Source: Arthrobacter sp. MAHUQ-56
Lineage (GTDB): Bacteria > Actinomycetota > Actinomycetes > Actinomycetales > Micrococcaceae
Length of the DNA stretch: 64,000 bases
Direction of reading: 5' to 3'
Assembly: GCF_019710585.1 (NCBI RefSeq)
Contig: NZ_JAIFZQ010000026.1
Span: 183,932-247,931, forward strand
A program made the translations under genes and the position numbers. Positions 7,635 to 16,508 of the stretch are shown one piece after another. The notes beneath the pieces are model-generated. The model was not told the DNA's origin. It was given only the letters and a program-made list of their open reading frames with translations, and did no database searches. Numbering within the stretch: position 1 is the first letter of the stretch; the number at the start of each line of letters is the position of its first letter.

Positions 7635-8551
7635 GGGTCCTCTTCGCCGGCACCCCGGCCGTCGCCGTACCGTCACTGGACGCCCTGGTTAAGGCCGGGT
7701 TCGACGTCGTGGCCGTTCTGACCCGGCCGGACGCGCCGGTGGGCCGGAAACGCGTGCTGACGCCCTCGCCGGTTGCCGCCCGCGCGGCGGAACTGGGGAT
7801 CGAGGTGATCCACGCCGCGAAAGTGGATGCGGATGCCATAGCCAGGATTTCCGCCGTGAATCCGGACGTTGCCGCCATCGTGGCTTACGGCGGCCTGGTG
7901 CCTCCGGCCGCGCTCGGGATTCCCCGGCATGGCTGGGTCAACCTGCACTTCTCGCTGCTGCCCGCCTGGCGCGGTGCGGCGCCGGTGCAGCGGTCCGTGA
8001 TGGCAGGGGACGACGTCACCGGTGCCGTCACCTTTCAGTTGGAGGAAGGCCTGGACACGGGCCCCGTCTTCGGAACGCTCACTGAAGGAGTAGGGCCGGA
8101 CGACACTGCGGGGGAGCTTTTGGACCGGCTCTCGCACAGCGGCGCGGTGCTCCTGGCCCAAACGTTGTCTGCCATTGAAGCCGGAAAGGCGGCCCCCCAG
8201 CCGCAATCGGGCGATGTCACCCTCGCGCCAAAGCTCACGCTTGAGGACGGCCGGCTTAACTGGACACACCCGGCGCTGGCCATCAGCAGGCAGGCCCGCG
8301 GTGTCACCCCGGAGCCGGGCGCCTGGACCATGTTGGACGGGCAGCGGGTCAAGCTCGAGCCGGTCCGGCTCCGCCCCGACGTCTCCGGCCTGGTGCCGGG
8401 CGCGGTGTCAGTCCAGGGCAAGAGCGTATTGGTGGGCACCGGCTCGCACGCGGTGGAACTCACCCGGATCCAGCCAGCCGGCAAAAAGATGATGGGCGCG
8501 GCCGACTGGGCGCGCGGCATGGCTTCAGCAGAGAGTGTGGTGTTCGAATGA
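7631..8551 (+). CDS. fmt: methionyl-tRNA formyltransferase
   Basis: 306 residues. The formyltransferase domain carries the catalytic triad in VNLHFSLLPAWRGAAPVQ (Asn104, His106) and LDTG (Asp142), and a C-terminal OB-type tRNA-binding domain follows from about residue 205. It formylates Met-tRNA(fMet) using 10-formyl-tetrahydrofolate. It overlaps both def upstream and rsmB downstream by 4 bp, so all three genes form one coupled operon. Confidence 0.97.
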   Translation: MRVLFAGTPAVAVPSLDALVKAGFDVVAVLTRPDAPVGRKRVLTPSPVAARAAELGIEVIHAAKVDADAIARISAVNPDVAAIVAYGGLVPPAALGIPRHGWVNLHFSLLPAWRGAAPVQRSVMAGDDVTGAVTFQLEEGLDTGPVFGTLTEGVGPDDTAGELLDRLSHSGAVLLAQTLSAIEAGKAAPQPQSGDVTLAPKLTLEDGRLNWTHPALAISRQARGVTPEPGAWTMLDGQRVKLEPVRLRPDVSGLVPGAVSVQGKSVLVGTGSHAVELTRIQPAGKKMMGAADWARGMASAESVVFE

Positions 8552-10179
8552 GCGGGTCCGGCAGCAACGCGGGAGGGCCGGGAAACGGCGGCGGCCGCGG
8601 CAACACCGGCAAAGGCGGACGCGCCGGCAGCCAGGGGACCGGCCGGGGCAAGGGTACCCCGGGGGATTCCAGCCGCCGCAACGCCCAGGGCCGCGAACGC
8701 AACCGTGGCCCACGGCGCAGCTTCACCGAAAACGCACCCTCCCAGCGGACCCGGCGCGCGGATCCCGCCCGGCTGGTGGCCTTCGAGGTCCTCCGTGCCG
8801 TCGCCGCGGAGGACGCCTACGCCAACCTGGTCCTCCCGGCCCGAATCCGCCACCATGGCCTGGACAAGCGCGACGCCGGCTTTGCCACCGAGCTGAGCTA
8901 CGGTGCCCTCCGCAGCCAGGGCACTTATGACGCCATCCTGGCCAAATGCGTCGACCGGCCACTGGCCCAGCTGGACCCGGCCATCCTCGACGCCCTGCGC
9001 ATCGGAACACACCAGTTGCTGGCCATGCGTGTCCCCGCGCATGCCGCCCTGGACCAGACGGTTGGACTTGCCCGGGCAGTGATCGGCGCGGGGCCCTCCG
9101 CCCTGATCAATGCCGTGCTGCGGAAGGTTACCGCCCGGACCCTTGAGGAATGGCTGGACCTGCTGGTGGCCGGTGAAACCGACGAGACGAAGATCGCCTC
9201 GCTCCGGTACGCGCACCCGGAATGGATTGTCCGCGCCATGCGCCAGTCGCTCGTGGCCCACGGCCGCCCCGCCAGCGAGATCAACGATCTGCTGGAAGCT
9301 GACAACGCGGCCCCCGTGGTCAACCTTGTGGCCCTTCCTGGCCTGGGAAGCCTTGACGAGGCTTTGGAAAACGGCGCCACCCCCGGCGAACTGGTGGAAG
9401 GGTCGGCGCTCTCCAGCGGTGGGGACCTGGGCCGCCTGCCGTCGGTGCGTGCCGGAACCACCAGGGTTCAGGACGTCGGCTCCCAGCTCGTGGCCAGGGC
9501 ATTGGCAGCGGTTGATCTCCGCCCGGCCCCGGACGGGCGTGGCGTGGACGTCAAGGCCCAGGCTGGACCGGGTGGAGGAGGAGAGGCGTGGCTGGACCTG
9601 TGCGCCGGCCCGGGCGGGAAAGCAGCACTCCTGGGCGCCTTGGCCCATGAACGCGGTGCGACGCTCCTGGCCAACGAACCGGCTCCGCACCGCGCCAAGC
9701 TGGTCAGCCAGGCCCTCTCCGCGGTCCCGCACGACACCTGGCGGGTACGGACCGGAGACGGCCGCGACGTGGGCGCCGAACAGCCCGCCGCGTTCGACCG
9801 GGTCCTGGTGGACGTCCCGTGCAGCGGCCTGGGCGCACTGCGGCGCCGGCCTGAATCCAGGTGGCGCCGCACTCCGAAAGACCTTGCCGACCTTGGCCCG
9901 CTGCAGCGCGATCTCCTTGCATCCGCCTTGGCGGCGGTGCGGCCCGGCGGAGTGGTGGCATATGTGACCTGTTCCCCGCACCCTGCCGAAACCACCGCCG
10001 TGGTGGCTGACGTCCTCCGGAAGCGCAACGACCTTGAACTCCTGGACTCAGGAGCAGCACTGGACGCTGTCAGCCTGCCTGGAGACCTTGGCGCCGGTCA
10101 CGAACTGACAGCCCAGCTGTGGCCACACATCCACCACACCGATGCCATGTTCCTAGCCCTCATCAGGAAGAAAGCCTGA
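8548..10179 (+). CDS. rsmB: 16S rRNA (cytosine-967-C5)-methyltransferase RsmB/Sun
   Basis: 543 residues, longer than the usual 430-480 because of an N-terminal tail of about 70 residues rich in Gly, Arg and Ser, presumably disordered and RNA-contacting. A NusB-like domain follows (about 75-215), then the SAM-dependent m5C methyltransferase domain with LDLCAGPGGKAALLG, DVPCSGLGALRRRPESRWRR and the second cysteine motif YVTCSPHPAET. It overlaps fmt by 4 bp. The family is confident; position 967 specificity is by family. Confidence 0.92.
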   Translation: MSGSGSNAGGPGNGGGRGNTGKGGRAGSQGTGRGKGTPGDSSRRNAQGRERNRGPRRSFTENAPSQRTRRADPARLVAFEVLRAVAAEDAYANLVLPARIRHHGLDKRDAGFATELSYGALRSQGTYDAILAKCVDRPLAQLDPAILDALRIGTHQLLAMRVPAHAALDQTVGLARAVIGAGPSALINAVLRKVTARTLEEWLDLLVAGETDETKIASLRYAHPEWIVRAMRQSLVAHGRPASEINDLLEADNAAPVVNLVALPGLGSLDEALENGATPGELVEGSALSSGGDLGRLPSVRAGTTRVQDVGSQLVARALAAVDLRPAPDGRGVDVKAQAGPGGGGEAWLDLCAGPGGKAALLGALAHERGATLLANEPAPHRAKLVSQALSAVPHDTWRVRTGDGRDVGAEQPAAFDRVLVDVPCSGLGALRRRPESRWRRTPKDLADLGPLQRDLLASALAAVRPGGVVAYVTCSPHPAETTAVVADVLRKRNDLELLDSGAALDAVSLPGDLGAGHELTAQLWPHIHHTDAMFLALIRKKA

Positions 10180-10289
10180 TCCGCAAGGGCCCAGGTCCGG
10201 GCTGCGGACACAGGGTCCGGCCCGTCCCTGCGGAGGCGCGCGGGACTTTGTCCATTTGATCCAAACACCTTCAGTGAAAGGCACCCCCA

Positions 10290-10970
10290 GTGACGCAATG
10301 CTGCATCAACCCGAGCATCCTCTCTGCCGACTTCGTCAATCTCGAGGCCGAACTGCAGCGCATCAGCAACGCCGATGCCGTGCACGTTGACGTCATGGAC
10401 AACCACTTCGTCCCGAACCTGACCATCGGCCTGCCCGTGGTCCAGCGGATCCAGGCTGTCAGCCCCGTTCCGCTCGACGCGCACCTGATGATCGCCGACG
10501 CCGACCGCTGGGCGCCCGGCTTCGCAGACGCCGGCCTGGCGTCCGTGACTTTCCATGCCGAAGCATCCATCGCCCCCATCAAACTGGCGCGGGAACTGCG
10601 CAGCAGGGGATCGAAGGCAGGCATGGCCCTGCGCCCGGCCACGCCCGTGGAGCCATACCTGGACATGCTGGCGGAACTGGACATGCTGCTCATCATGACG
10701 GTTGAACCGGGTTTCGGCGGACAGGCGTTCCTGGATGTCACGCTGCCCAAGATCCGCCGGGCACGGGCGGCGGTGGACGGCTCCGGCATCGGAGTGGCCA
10801 TCCAGGTTGACGGCGGCATCACCGAAGACACCATTGCCCGCGCTGCCGAAGCGGGTGCCAATGTGTTCGTGGCAGGCTCCGCGGTGTACGGGGCCGGGGA
10901 CCCCGCTGCCGCCATCGACCTGCTGCGCGAAAAAGGACGCCGGACGTTACGTGCGGCGTCGGTGGAATAA
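10290..10970 (+). CDS. rpe: ribulose-phosphate 3-epimerase
   Basis: 226-residue TIM barrel with the family signatures NPSILSADF near the N-terminus, VDVMDNHFVPN with its catalytic Asp and metal-binding His, and MTVEPGFGGQAF. It interconverts ribulose 5-phosphate and xylulose 5-phosphate, making the pentose precursor for the riboflavin genes downstream. The start is GTG at 10290, preceded by GAAAGG. It lies 110 bp after rsmB. Confidence 0.96.
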   Translation: MTQCCINPSILSADFVNLEAELQRISNADAVHVDVMDNHFVPNLTIGLPVVQRIQAVSPVPLDAHLMIADADRWAPGFADAGLASVTFHAEASIAPIKLARELRSRGSKAGMALRPATPVEPYLDMLAELDMLLIMTVEPGFGGQAFLDVTLPKIRRARAAVDGSGIGVAIQVDGGITEDTIARAAEAGANVFVAGSAVYGAGDPAAAIDLLREKGRRTLRAASVE

Positions 10971-11013
10971 CCGGGGGCACCTGCCGGTTGTGGCACAATA
11001 ACAACACACATAC

Positions 11014-11155
11014 GTGCTCCGGGGTCGGTGTAAGTCCGAACCGGCGGTGACAGTCCGCGACCCGCGAGCCGAGGTTCTCCCATGGAGGATCCCGGCGGAC
11101 GGTTGAACCGGTGGAATTCCGGTACCGACAGTTAAAGTCTGGATGAGAGAAGCAC
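11014..11155 (+). promoter_or_regulatory. FMN riboswitch (RFN element)
   Basis: The sequence carries the conserved RFN blocks in order: GGGGTCGGTGTAAGTCCGAA, CCGGCGGTGACAGTCCGCGAC, then GGTGGAATTCCGGTACCGACAGT and AAAGTCTGGATGAGAGAAG. The outer P1 stem pairs GTGCTC-like sequence near 11014 with GAAGCAC near 11150. It precedes ribD and should repress the riboflavin operon when FMN is abundant. The downstream leader has features pointing to translational control (see the leader ORF entry). Confidence 0.95.
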
Positions 11156-11167
11156 GTACAGCTGTAT

Positions 11168-11190
11168 CTGCGGGCCTTCGGGCCCCGCAG
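11168..11190 (+). promoter_or_regulatory. hairpin in the rib leader
   Basis: CTGCGGGCC, a TTCG tetraloop and GGCCCCGCAG form a very stable hairpin directly after the RFN element. No T-run follows, so it is unlikely to be an ordinary intrinsic terminator. It may be part of the expression platform. Confidence 0.5.
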
Positions 11191-11247
11191 CGTTCTGCTG
11201 TCGTATCCCCGGAGCCATCGCGGTTCGACAGGGAAGGAACGACAGGA

Positions 11248-11346
11248 ATGAACCCCCAGCGATGGCTCTTTAACGCCGAAAGTCCTGCTGCTTCGATGGC
11301 AGGCGCACATCCCCGAACCAGGCCCGCAGCGGTGGCCGCCGCATGA
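11248..11346 (+). CDS. putative leader ORF translationally coupled to ribD
   Basis: A 32-codon ORF starts with ATG at 11248, preceded by GGGAAGG, and ends in TGA at 11344-11346 overlapping the ribD ATG (ATGA). ribD itself has no recognisable ribosome site (GGCCGCCGC precedes its ATG), so coupling through this ORF would explain how it is translated. The ORF start lies in the loop between the arms GAGCCATCGC (11212-11221) and GCGATGGCTC (11259-11268). The peptide sequence itself is unremarkable. Confidence 0.5.
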   Translation: MNPQRWLFNAESPAASMAGAHPRTRPAAVAAA

Positions 11347-12527
11347 CCGGCGCTACCGGGCTGCAGCCCGCCGCCGGAGTGGTCACTGCCTTCAGCCCGG
11401 CCGAAGCGCGGGCCATGGAGACCGCCCTCAAAGCTGCCCTCAACGGACCGCGCGGGGCAAACCCGCTGGTCGGCGCCGTCGTCATCGGTCCTGACGGCCG
11501 GCACCTGGTCACCGGCTACCACCGCGGTGCCGGCACCGCACATGCCGAAGCCGACGCAATCGCGCAGGCGGCCGCCGTCGGCCTTGACCTGACCGGCTGC
11601 ACCATGATGGTCACCCTGGAGCCCTGCGACCACGTGGGCCGCACCGGGCCCTGCACGGAAGCGATCATCGCCGCAGGGATTACCGATGTGGTGTATGCCG
11701 TGGACGACCCGCATGATCCGGCCGCCGGGGGAGCGGCAACCCTGCGTGCTGCCGGGGTGCGCGTTCGCAGCGGCCTCGGCGCGGACGAAGCCCTGGACCT
11801 GAACCGCCAATGGTTTGAGGCAGTGGCGGCCAGGCGGCCCTTCGTCACACTGCACATCGCCCAGACGCTGGACGCGCGGATCGCCGCCGAGGACGGTACG
11901 AGCCAGTGGATTTCCAGCCCGGAATCGCTCGCGGACAACCATGCCATCCGCAGCAGGATCGACGCCATCCTGGTCGGCACCCAGACCGTCCTGGTGGACA
12001 ATCCCCGCCTCACCGCCCGGACCCCTTCCGGCGAACCTGCGGCCAGCCAGCCCGTGCGGGCCGTCATGGGGCTTCGCGATGTCCCGGCGGACGCCGCGAT
12101 CCTTGGCGATGACGGGCTCGCCGTCCACCTTCCCACCCGGGATCCGCGCGAGGCCCTGTCCATGCTGTACGCCTCGGGCACCCGCCACGTCATGGTGGAG
12201 GGCGGCTCCCGGATCCTCAGCTCATTCCTGGCAGCCGGGCTGGTCGACGAACTGATCGTCTACCTGGCTCCCACCCTGCTCGGTTCCGGCACTCCGGCCC
12301 TGAACGGGCTGGGCATCACCAGCCTTCCCGACGCCCAGCTGTGGGAATGGGATGCGTCCGACGGCGGCGCCGTCCAAACGCTGGGCCGGGACCTTCGGCT
12401 GCATTTGAGGCCGCAACGACGAGTCGCCCTGGACCCCAAACCAGCAGGCCCGCAAAGCTCTGACCCACAACTTCCAAACCCACAACCGTCCCGCGGACCC
12501 GCGGATCAAGCCCAGGGAGGCTACTGA
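11343..12527 (+). CDS. ribD: bifunctional riboflavin deaminase/reductase RibD
   Basis: 394 residues. The N-terminal cytidine-deaminase-like domain has the zinc ligands His67 (HAEADA), Cys95 and Cys104 in PCDHVGRTGPC. The C-terminal reductase domain begins near residue 165 with FVTLHIAQTLDARIA and contains HVMVEGGSRILSSFL. It deaminates and reduces the GTP-derived pyrimidine intermediate. The last 30 residues are a Pro/Gln-rich tail. It is the first structural gene behind the FMN riboswitch; its TGA overlaps the ribE ATG by one base. Confidence 0.95.
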   Translation: MTGATGLQPAAGVVTAFSPAEARAMETALKAALNGPRGANPLVGAVVIGPDGRHLVTGYHRGAGTAHAEADAIAQAAAVGLDLTGCTMMVTLEPCDHVGRTGPCTEAIIAAGITDVVYAVDDPHDPAAGGAATLRAAGVRVRSGLGADEALDLNRQWFEAVAARRPFVTLHIAQTLDARIAAEDGTSQWISSPESLADNHAIRSRIDAILVGTQTVLVDNPRLTARTPSGEPAASQPVRAVMGLRDVPADAAILGDDGLAVHLPTRDPREALSMLYASGTRHVMVEGGSRILSSFLAAGLVDELIVYLAPTLLGSGTPALNGLGITSLPDAQLWEWDASDGGAVQTLGRDLRLHLRPQRRVALDPKPAGPQSSDPQLPNPQPSRGPADQAQGGY

Positions 12528-13186
12528 TGTTCACCGGAATTATCGCCGAACAAGGGCACGTGCTGTCCGTCGAGCGCGACGGGGACAGCAGTGCCACCGT
12601 CCGGCTGCACGCCCCCGGCACCACCGAGGGCCTGGCCCTGGGCGGCTCGATCGCCGTCAACGGGGTATGCCTTACCGCCACCGCCATCGATGGCAAGGAG
12701 TTCAGCGTGGACGTCATGGGGGAGACCCTGGTCCGCAGCACCATCGGTGAGCTTGCCCCCGGCGACGCCGTGAACCTGGAGCGGTGCGTTCCGGCCGGCG
12801 GCCGCCTGGACGGGCACGTGGTGCAGGGCCACGTGGACGGCGTCGGCGTCCTGCTGGAGCGCGAGCCCCAGGGCAACTGGGAGCGGCTCCGCTTCGGCGT
12901 CCCTGCCAACCTTGCCCGCTACATCGCCGAAAAGGGCTCGATCGCCATCGACGGCGTCTCCCTCACGGTCACGGCAGTCAGCGCCGCAGACGAACCCGAA
13001 CCCTGGTTCGAGGTTGGCCTGATCCCCACCACGCTGGCCGAAACCGGCCTCGGTACCAAGACCACCGGCAGCCGGGTCAACCTGGAAGTCGACGTGCTCG
13101 CCAAGTACACCGAACGCCTGCTCGCGTTCGCCGGTCCCCGCGCTGCCGCCACCGGCGAAGCCGCAACTGCCGGAGGTGCCCGGTGA
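12527..13186 (+). CDS. ribE: riboflavin synthase
   Basis: 219 residues in two lumazine-binding repeats. The first starts MFTGIIAEQG with VNGVCLTATA and the second starts near residue 100 (DGHVVQGHVDGVG) with IDGVSLTVTA. It dismutates two 6,7-dimethyl-8-ribityllumazines to riboflavin. GGGAGG precedes the ATG. The stop overlaps ribB as GTGA. Confidence 0.96.
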   Translation: MFTGIIAEQGHVLSVERDGDSSATVRLHAPGTTEGLALGGSIAVNGVCLTATAIDGKEFSVDVMGETLVRSTIGELAPGDAVNLERCVPAGGRLDGHVVQGHVDGVGVLLEREPQGNWERLRFGVPANLARYIAEKGSIAIDGVSLTVTAVSAADEPEPWFEVGLIPTTLAETGLGTKTTGSRVNLEVDVLAKYTERLLAFAGPRAAATGEAATAGGAR

Positions 13187-13908
13187 ACGCCGCCGTACGC
13201 CTCGAACCAGCCGTCACGGTCGACCCGGAGGTGAAGACCGGCCGCACGCTGGACCCCATCGAAGACGCCGTCCGTGCCCTGGCCGCCGGCCGGCCCGTGC
13301 TCGTCGTGGACAATGAGGACCGGGAAAACGAAGGCGACATCATCTTCGCGGCCCAGCACGCCACGCCCGCGCTGATGGGCTGGACCATCCGGTACAGCTC
13401 CGGCGTCATTTGCGTCCCGCTGCCCGGCGAACGGGCCGACGCATTGGCGCTGCCCCCGATGGTTGCCGTCAACGAGGACGCCAAAGGAACCGCGTACACG
13501 GTGTCCTGTGATGCGGCCATCGGCGTCAGCACCGGTATTTCCGCCACGGACCGCGCCCTGACCGCCAGGATCCTCGCCGACCCGCAGGCCGTTCCGGCGT
13601 CCATCACCCGCCCGGGGCATATTTTCCCGCTGCGTGCAGTTGACGGAGGTGTGCGGGAGCGCCAGGGCCACACCGAAGCCGCGGTGGACCTGTGCCGCCT
13701 GGCGGGACTGGAACCGGTCGGCGTCATCGCGGAAGTGGTCTACGACGACGGGGAAATGATGCGCCTGGACGGCCTGCGTTCGTTTGCAGCGGAACATGGA
13801 TGCCCACTGATCTCGATTGAGGACCTGGTGGCGTATCTTGAAGCCGGGGCCGGGGGAGCCCACGGAGATGCCCGGGTGACGCCGGGCGAAAAGAAGGAGG
13901 AACGATGA
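13183..13908 (+). CDS. ribB: 3,4-dihydroxy-2-butanone-4-phosphate synthase
   Basis: 241 residues. The family motifs are VVDNEDRENEGDIIFAA (acidic metal-binding loop), STGISATDRALT, RPGHIFPLRA and GHTEAAVDL. I chose the GTG at 13183, which overlaps the ribE stop and has CGGAGG upstream. Many relatives carry this domain fused to GTP cyclohydrolase II; here it is a separate gene, ending with GAGGAACGATGA that overlaps ribA by 4 bp. Confidence 0.95.
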   Translation: MNAAVRLEPAVTVDPEVKTGRTLDPIEDAVRALAAGRPVLVVDNEDRENEGDIIFAAQHATPALMGWTIRYSSGVICVPLPGERADALALPPMVAVNEDAKGTAYTVSCDAAIGVSTGISATDRALTARILADPQAVPASITRPGHIFPLRAVDGGVRERQGHTEAAVDLCRLAGLEPVGVIAEVVYDDGEMMRLDGLRSFAAEHGCPLISIEDLVAYLEAGAGGAHGDARVTPGEKKEER

Positions 13909-14639
13909 CGGCATCGGCAGCCAGCGACGACAGCCACCAGGACGGCCACCGGAAGCACCACGCAGTGTCCGGCGGGGCGCCCTACCCCGTCAGCGGAGGG
14001 CCCGTTGTGCAGCTGCCCACTGCCTTCGGCGATTTTGTGGCACAGGCGTGGACCGACGTCCTGACCGGCGTGGAACACCTTGCCGTCAGTTCGCCCAACC
14101 CGCCCGCGGACGGCGAAGCGCCGCTGGTCCGGCTGCACTCGGAGTGCCTGACCGGCGACGTCTTTGGTTCCTACCGCTGCGACTGCGGGGAACAGCTGGC
14201 CTTTGCCCTGGAACTGATCCGTGACAACGGCGGAACGCTGCTCTACTTGCGCGGACAGGAAGGCCGCGGCATCGGTCTGGCGAACAAGATGAAGGCCTAC
14301 GCGCTCCAGGAAGCCGGGTTCGACACGGTGGAGGCCAACGAGCAGCTGGGCCTGCCCGTGGATGCCCGGTGCTACAAGGCTGCCGCCCAGATCCTCGCCG
14401 AGATGGGACTGCACGAGGTGCGGCTCCTAAGCAACAACCCGGACAAGCAGAACAGGCTGGCCAAGGCCGGCGTCAGGGTCGTGGAGATGGTTCCAACGGA
14501 GGTCCCGTCCCGCGAACAGAACATCCGGTACCTGCGCACGAAGAAGGAGCGTATGGAGCACCGGCTCCTGCTGGACACCCAGGTGGCACCCGTGCCCGTG
14601 TCCGGCTCAGACGCCCTTTACGACCACGAACAAGACTGA
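13905..14639 (+). CDS. ribA: GTP cyclohydrolase II
   Basis: 244 residues. The zinc site is HSECLTGDVFGSYRCDCGEQL, with Cys81, Cys92 and Cys94, followed by the active-site segment RGQEGRGIGL and LLSNNPDKQ. It opens GTP to the first committed riboflavin intermediate. The N-terminal 35 residues are His- and Ser-rich and not part of the fold. It is coupled to ribB by a 4-bp overlap. Confidence 0.95.
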   Translation: MTASAASDDSHQDGHRKHHAVSGGAPYPVSGGPVVQLPTAFGDFVAQAWTDVLTGVEHLAVSSPNPPADGEAPLVRLHSECLTGDVFGSYRCDCGEQLAFALELIRDNGGTLLYLRGQEGRGIGLANKMKAYALQEAGFDTVEANEQLGLPVDARCYKAAAQILAEMGLHEVRLLSNNPDKQNRLAKAGVRVVEMVPTEVPSREQNIRYLRTKKERMEHRLLLDTQVAPVPVSGSDALYDHEQD

Positions 14640-14669
14640 CCCCCAGAAGACGAAGGACCACAAGAACAC

Positions 14670-15155
14670 ATGAGCGGACACGGCGCCCCCGATATCGACC
14701 TCACCACCCTCAACCCCGCAGAAACGTCGCAGCTGAAACTGGCGATCGTCGCGGCAAGCTGGCATACGCAGATCATGGACGGCCTCCTGGACGGTGCACT
14801 GCGTGCCGCCAAGGACGCCGGCATCGCCGAGCCCACGGTCGTGCGGGTCCCGGGCAGCTTCGAGCTTCCCGTCGCCGCCGCCCGGCTGGCACCGCACTTT
14901 GACGCCGTGGTGGCGCTCGGCGTCGTGATCCGCGGCGGCACGCCGCACTTTGACTACGTCTGCGAGGCAGCGACGTCGGGACTCACCGACGTCAGCGTCC
15001 GCACCGGTGTCCCGGTGGGCTTCGGCGTCCTCACCTGCGACAACGAGCAGCAGGGCCTGGACCGCGCGGGCCTGCCCGGCTCCAAGGAAGACAAGGGCCA
15101 TGAGGCCGTCACCGCGGCGCTGGCCACCGCCGTCGTCCTCAAGCAGTACGCCTGA
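14670..15155 (+). CDS. ribH: 6,7-dimethyl-8-ribityllumazine synthase
   Basis: 161 residues with the lumazine synthase blocks SWHTQIMDGLLDGAL, PGSFELPVAA, GVVIRGGTPHFDYV and TGVPVGFGVLTCDNEQQ. It condenses the RibB product with the RibD-derived ribitylamino-uracil and forms large cytoplasmic assemblies. It is last in the rib operon, 30 bp after ribA; the hisE start follows about 105 bp later. Confidence 0.96.
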   Translation: MSGHGAPDIDLTTLNPAETSQLKLAIVAASWHTQIMDGLLDGALRAAKDAGIAEPTVVRVPGSFELPVAAARLAPHFDAVVALGVVIRGGTPHFDYVCEAATSGLTDVSVRTGVPVGFGVLTCDNEQQGLDRAGLPGSKEDKGHEAVTAALATAVVLKQYA

Positions 15156-15259
15156 CCCCGGCGCCGGATGGCGGGTGCGGTGTGTATTCGCTCACATCGC
15201 GCCCGTCATGCAACGGGCCGGGAAGCGCCCCCGCGGCTGCACCAAGTAGGCTGGAGGGT

Positions 15260-15523
15260 GTGAAGAATTTCGAGACGCTGTTCGCTGAGCTCAGCGAGAA
15301 GGCAGCCACCCGCCCGGAAGGCTCCCGCACCGTCGCTGAATTGGAGTCCGGTGTTCACGGCATCGGCAAGAAAGTCGTTGAGGAAGCAGCCGAAGTCTGG
15401 ATGGCTGCCGAATATGAATCCGATGAAGCGGCGGCCGAGGAAATCTCCCAGCTGCTGTACCACCTGCAGGTTCTGATGCTCGCCAAAGGCCTGACCCTGG
15501 AAGACGTCTACAAGCATCTGTAG
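15260..15523 (+). CDS. hisE: phosphoribosyl-ATP pyrophosphatase
   Basis: 87 residues, the standard length for HisE. The segment KKVVEEAAEVWMAAEYES with EEISQLLYHLQVLM carries the acidic metal-binding helices of the MazG-like fold. I chose the GTG at 15260 with GGAGGG upstream; the longer open frame from 15182 lacks family sequence. It hydrolyses PR-ATP to PR-AMP in histidine synthesis, next to hisG. Confidence 0.94.
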   Translation: MKNFETLFAELSEKAATRPEGSRTVAELESGVHGIGKKVVEEAAEVWMAAEYESDEAAAEEISQLLYHLQVLMLAKGLTLEDVYKHL

Positions 15524-15607
15524 CCACCGGTCCGGCGCACTGCCGCCGGGCTTCGCTGTGGCCTGCACTGCCTGAAACATAGACCTTCCACCAAGAAAGA
15601 AACCCCC

Positions 15608-16468
15608 ATGCTGCGCGTAGCCGTCCCCAACAAGGGCTCCCTGTCCGAAGCCGCCTCTGCCATGCTCTCCGAAGCCGGATACCGGCAACGGCGCGACAGC
15701 CGCGAGCTGGTCATGGTTGACCCCGACAACGACATCGAGTTCTTCTTCCTCCGCCCCCGCGACATCGCGGTCTATGTCGGCCAGGGAACGCTCGACGTCG
15801 GCATCACCGGCCGGGACCTGCTGTTGGACGCCGAGGTGGAAGCCGAAGAACTGCTTCCGCTGGGGTTCGCGGCGTCCACCTTCCGCTTCGCCGGTCCCGT
15901 AGGGAACTTCAGCTCCGCCGCGGAGCTCGAAGGCAAGCGCCTTGCCACCAGCTATGACGGCCTGCTGCGCAACTACCTGGCGGAGCGCGGAATCAACGCC
16001 AAGGTGGTCCGGCTGGACGGCGCCGTGGAATCCTCCGTCCGCCTCGGCGTCGCTGATGCCATCGCCGACGTCGTGGAGACCGGCAATACGCTCAAGGCCG
16101 CCGGGATGGAAATCTTCGGCGATCCCATCCTCAAGTCCGAGGCCGTCCTGATCCGCCGCACCGGAAACGGCGGCGCCGCCAACGGCACGGCCAAGGAAAT
16201 CGACGTCCTGATCCGCCGCCTGCAGGGCGTCCTCGTGGCCCGCCAGTACGTCCTGATGGACTACGACATCCGCAAGGAACTCGTGGAGAAGGCGGCCGGC
16301 CTGACCCCCGGGCTTGAATCACCCACGGTCTCCCCGCTGCGCGACTCCGACTGGGTCGCCGTCCGGTCCATGGTGCCCAAGAAGGAAACCAACCGGATCA
16401 TGGACGAGCTGTACGACCTCGGCGCCCGCGCCATCCTGGTCAGCAGCATCCACGCCTGCCGCATCTGA
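15608..16468 (+). CDS. hisG: ATP phosphoribosyltransferase (long form)
   Basis: 286 residues, the long HisG form with a C-terminal ACT-like regulatory domain from about residue 210 that mediates histidine feedback. Seen motifs include LRVAVPNKGSLSEAA, DVGITGRDLL and the PRPP-binding loop ADAIADVVETGNTLKAAG. It catalyses the first step of histidine synthesis and lies 84 bp after hisE. No T-box or leader peptide was found in that gap. Confidence 0.96.
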   Translation: MLRVAVPNKGSLSEAASAMLSEAGYRQRRDSRELVMVDPDNDIEFFFLRPRDIAVYVGQGTLDVGITGRDLLLDAEVEAEELLPLGFAASTFRFAGPVGNFSSAAELEGKRLATSYDGLLRNYLAERGINAKVVRLDGAVESSVRLGVADAIADVVETGNTLKAAGMEIFGDPILKSEAVLIRRTGNGGAANGTAKEIDVLIRRLQGVLVARQYVLMDYDIRKELVEKAAGLTPGLESPTVSPLRDSDWVAVRSMVPKKETNRIMDELYDLGARAILVSSIHACRI

Positions 16469-16508
16469 CACCGGCAATCCCAGCACCGCAGAATATCCAG
16501 GAGCTCCC

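Noticed and set aside
11143..11247. Longer version of the leader ORF beginning inside the RFN element
   Set aside because: Its ATG is part of the conserved riboswitch sequence GGATGAGAGAAG and has no ribosome site. Only the shorter ORF from 11248 has one.
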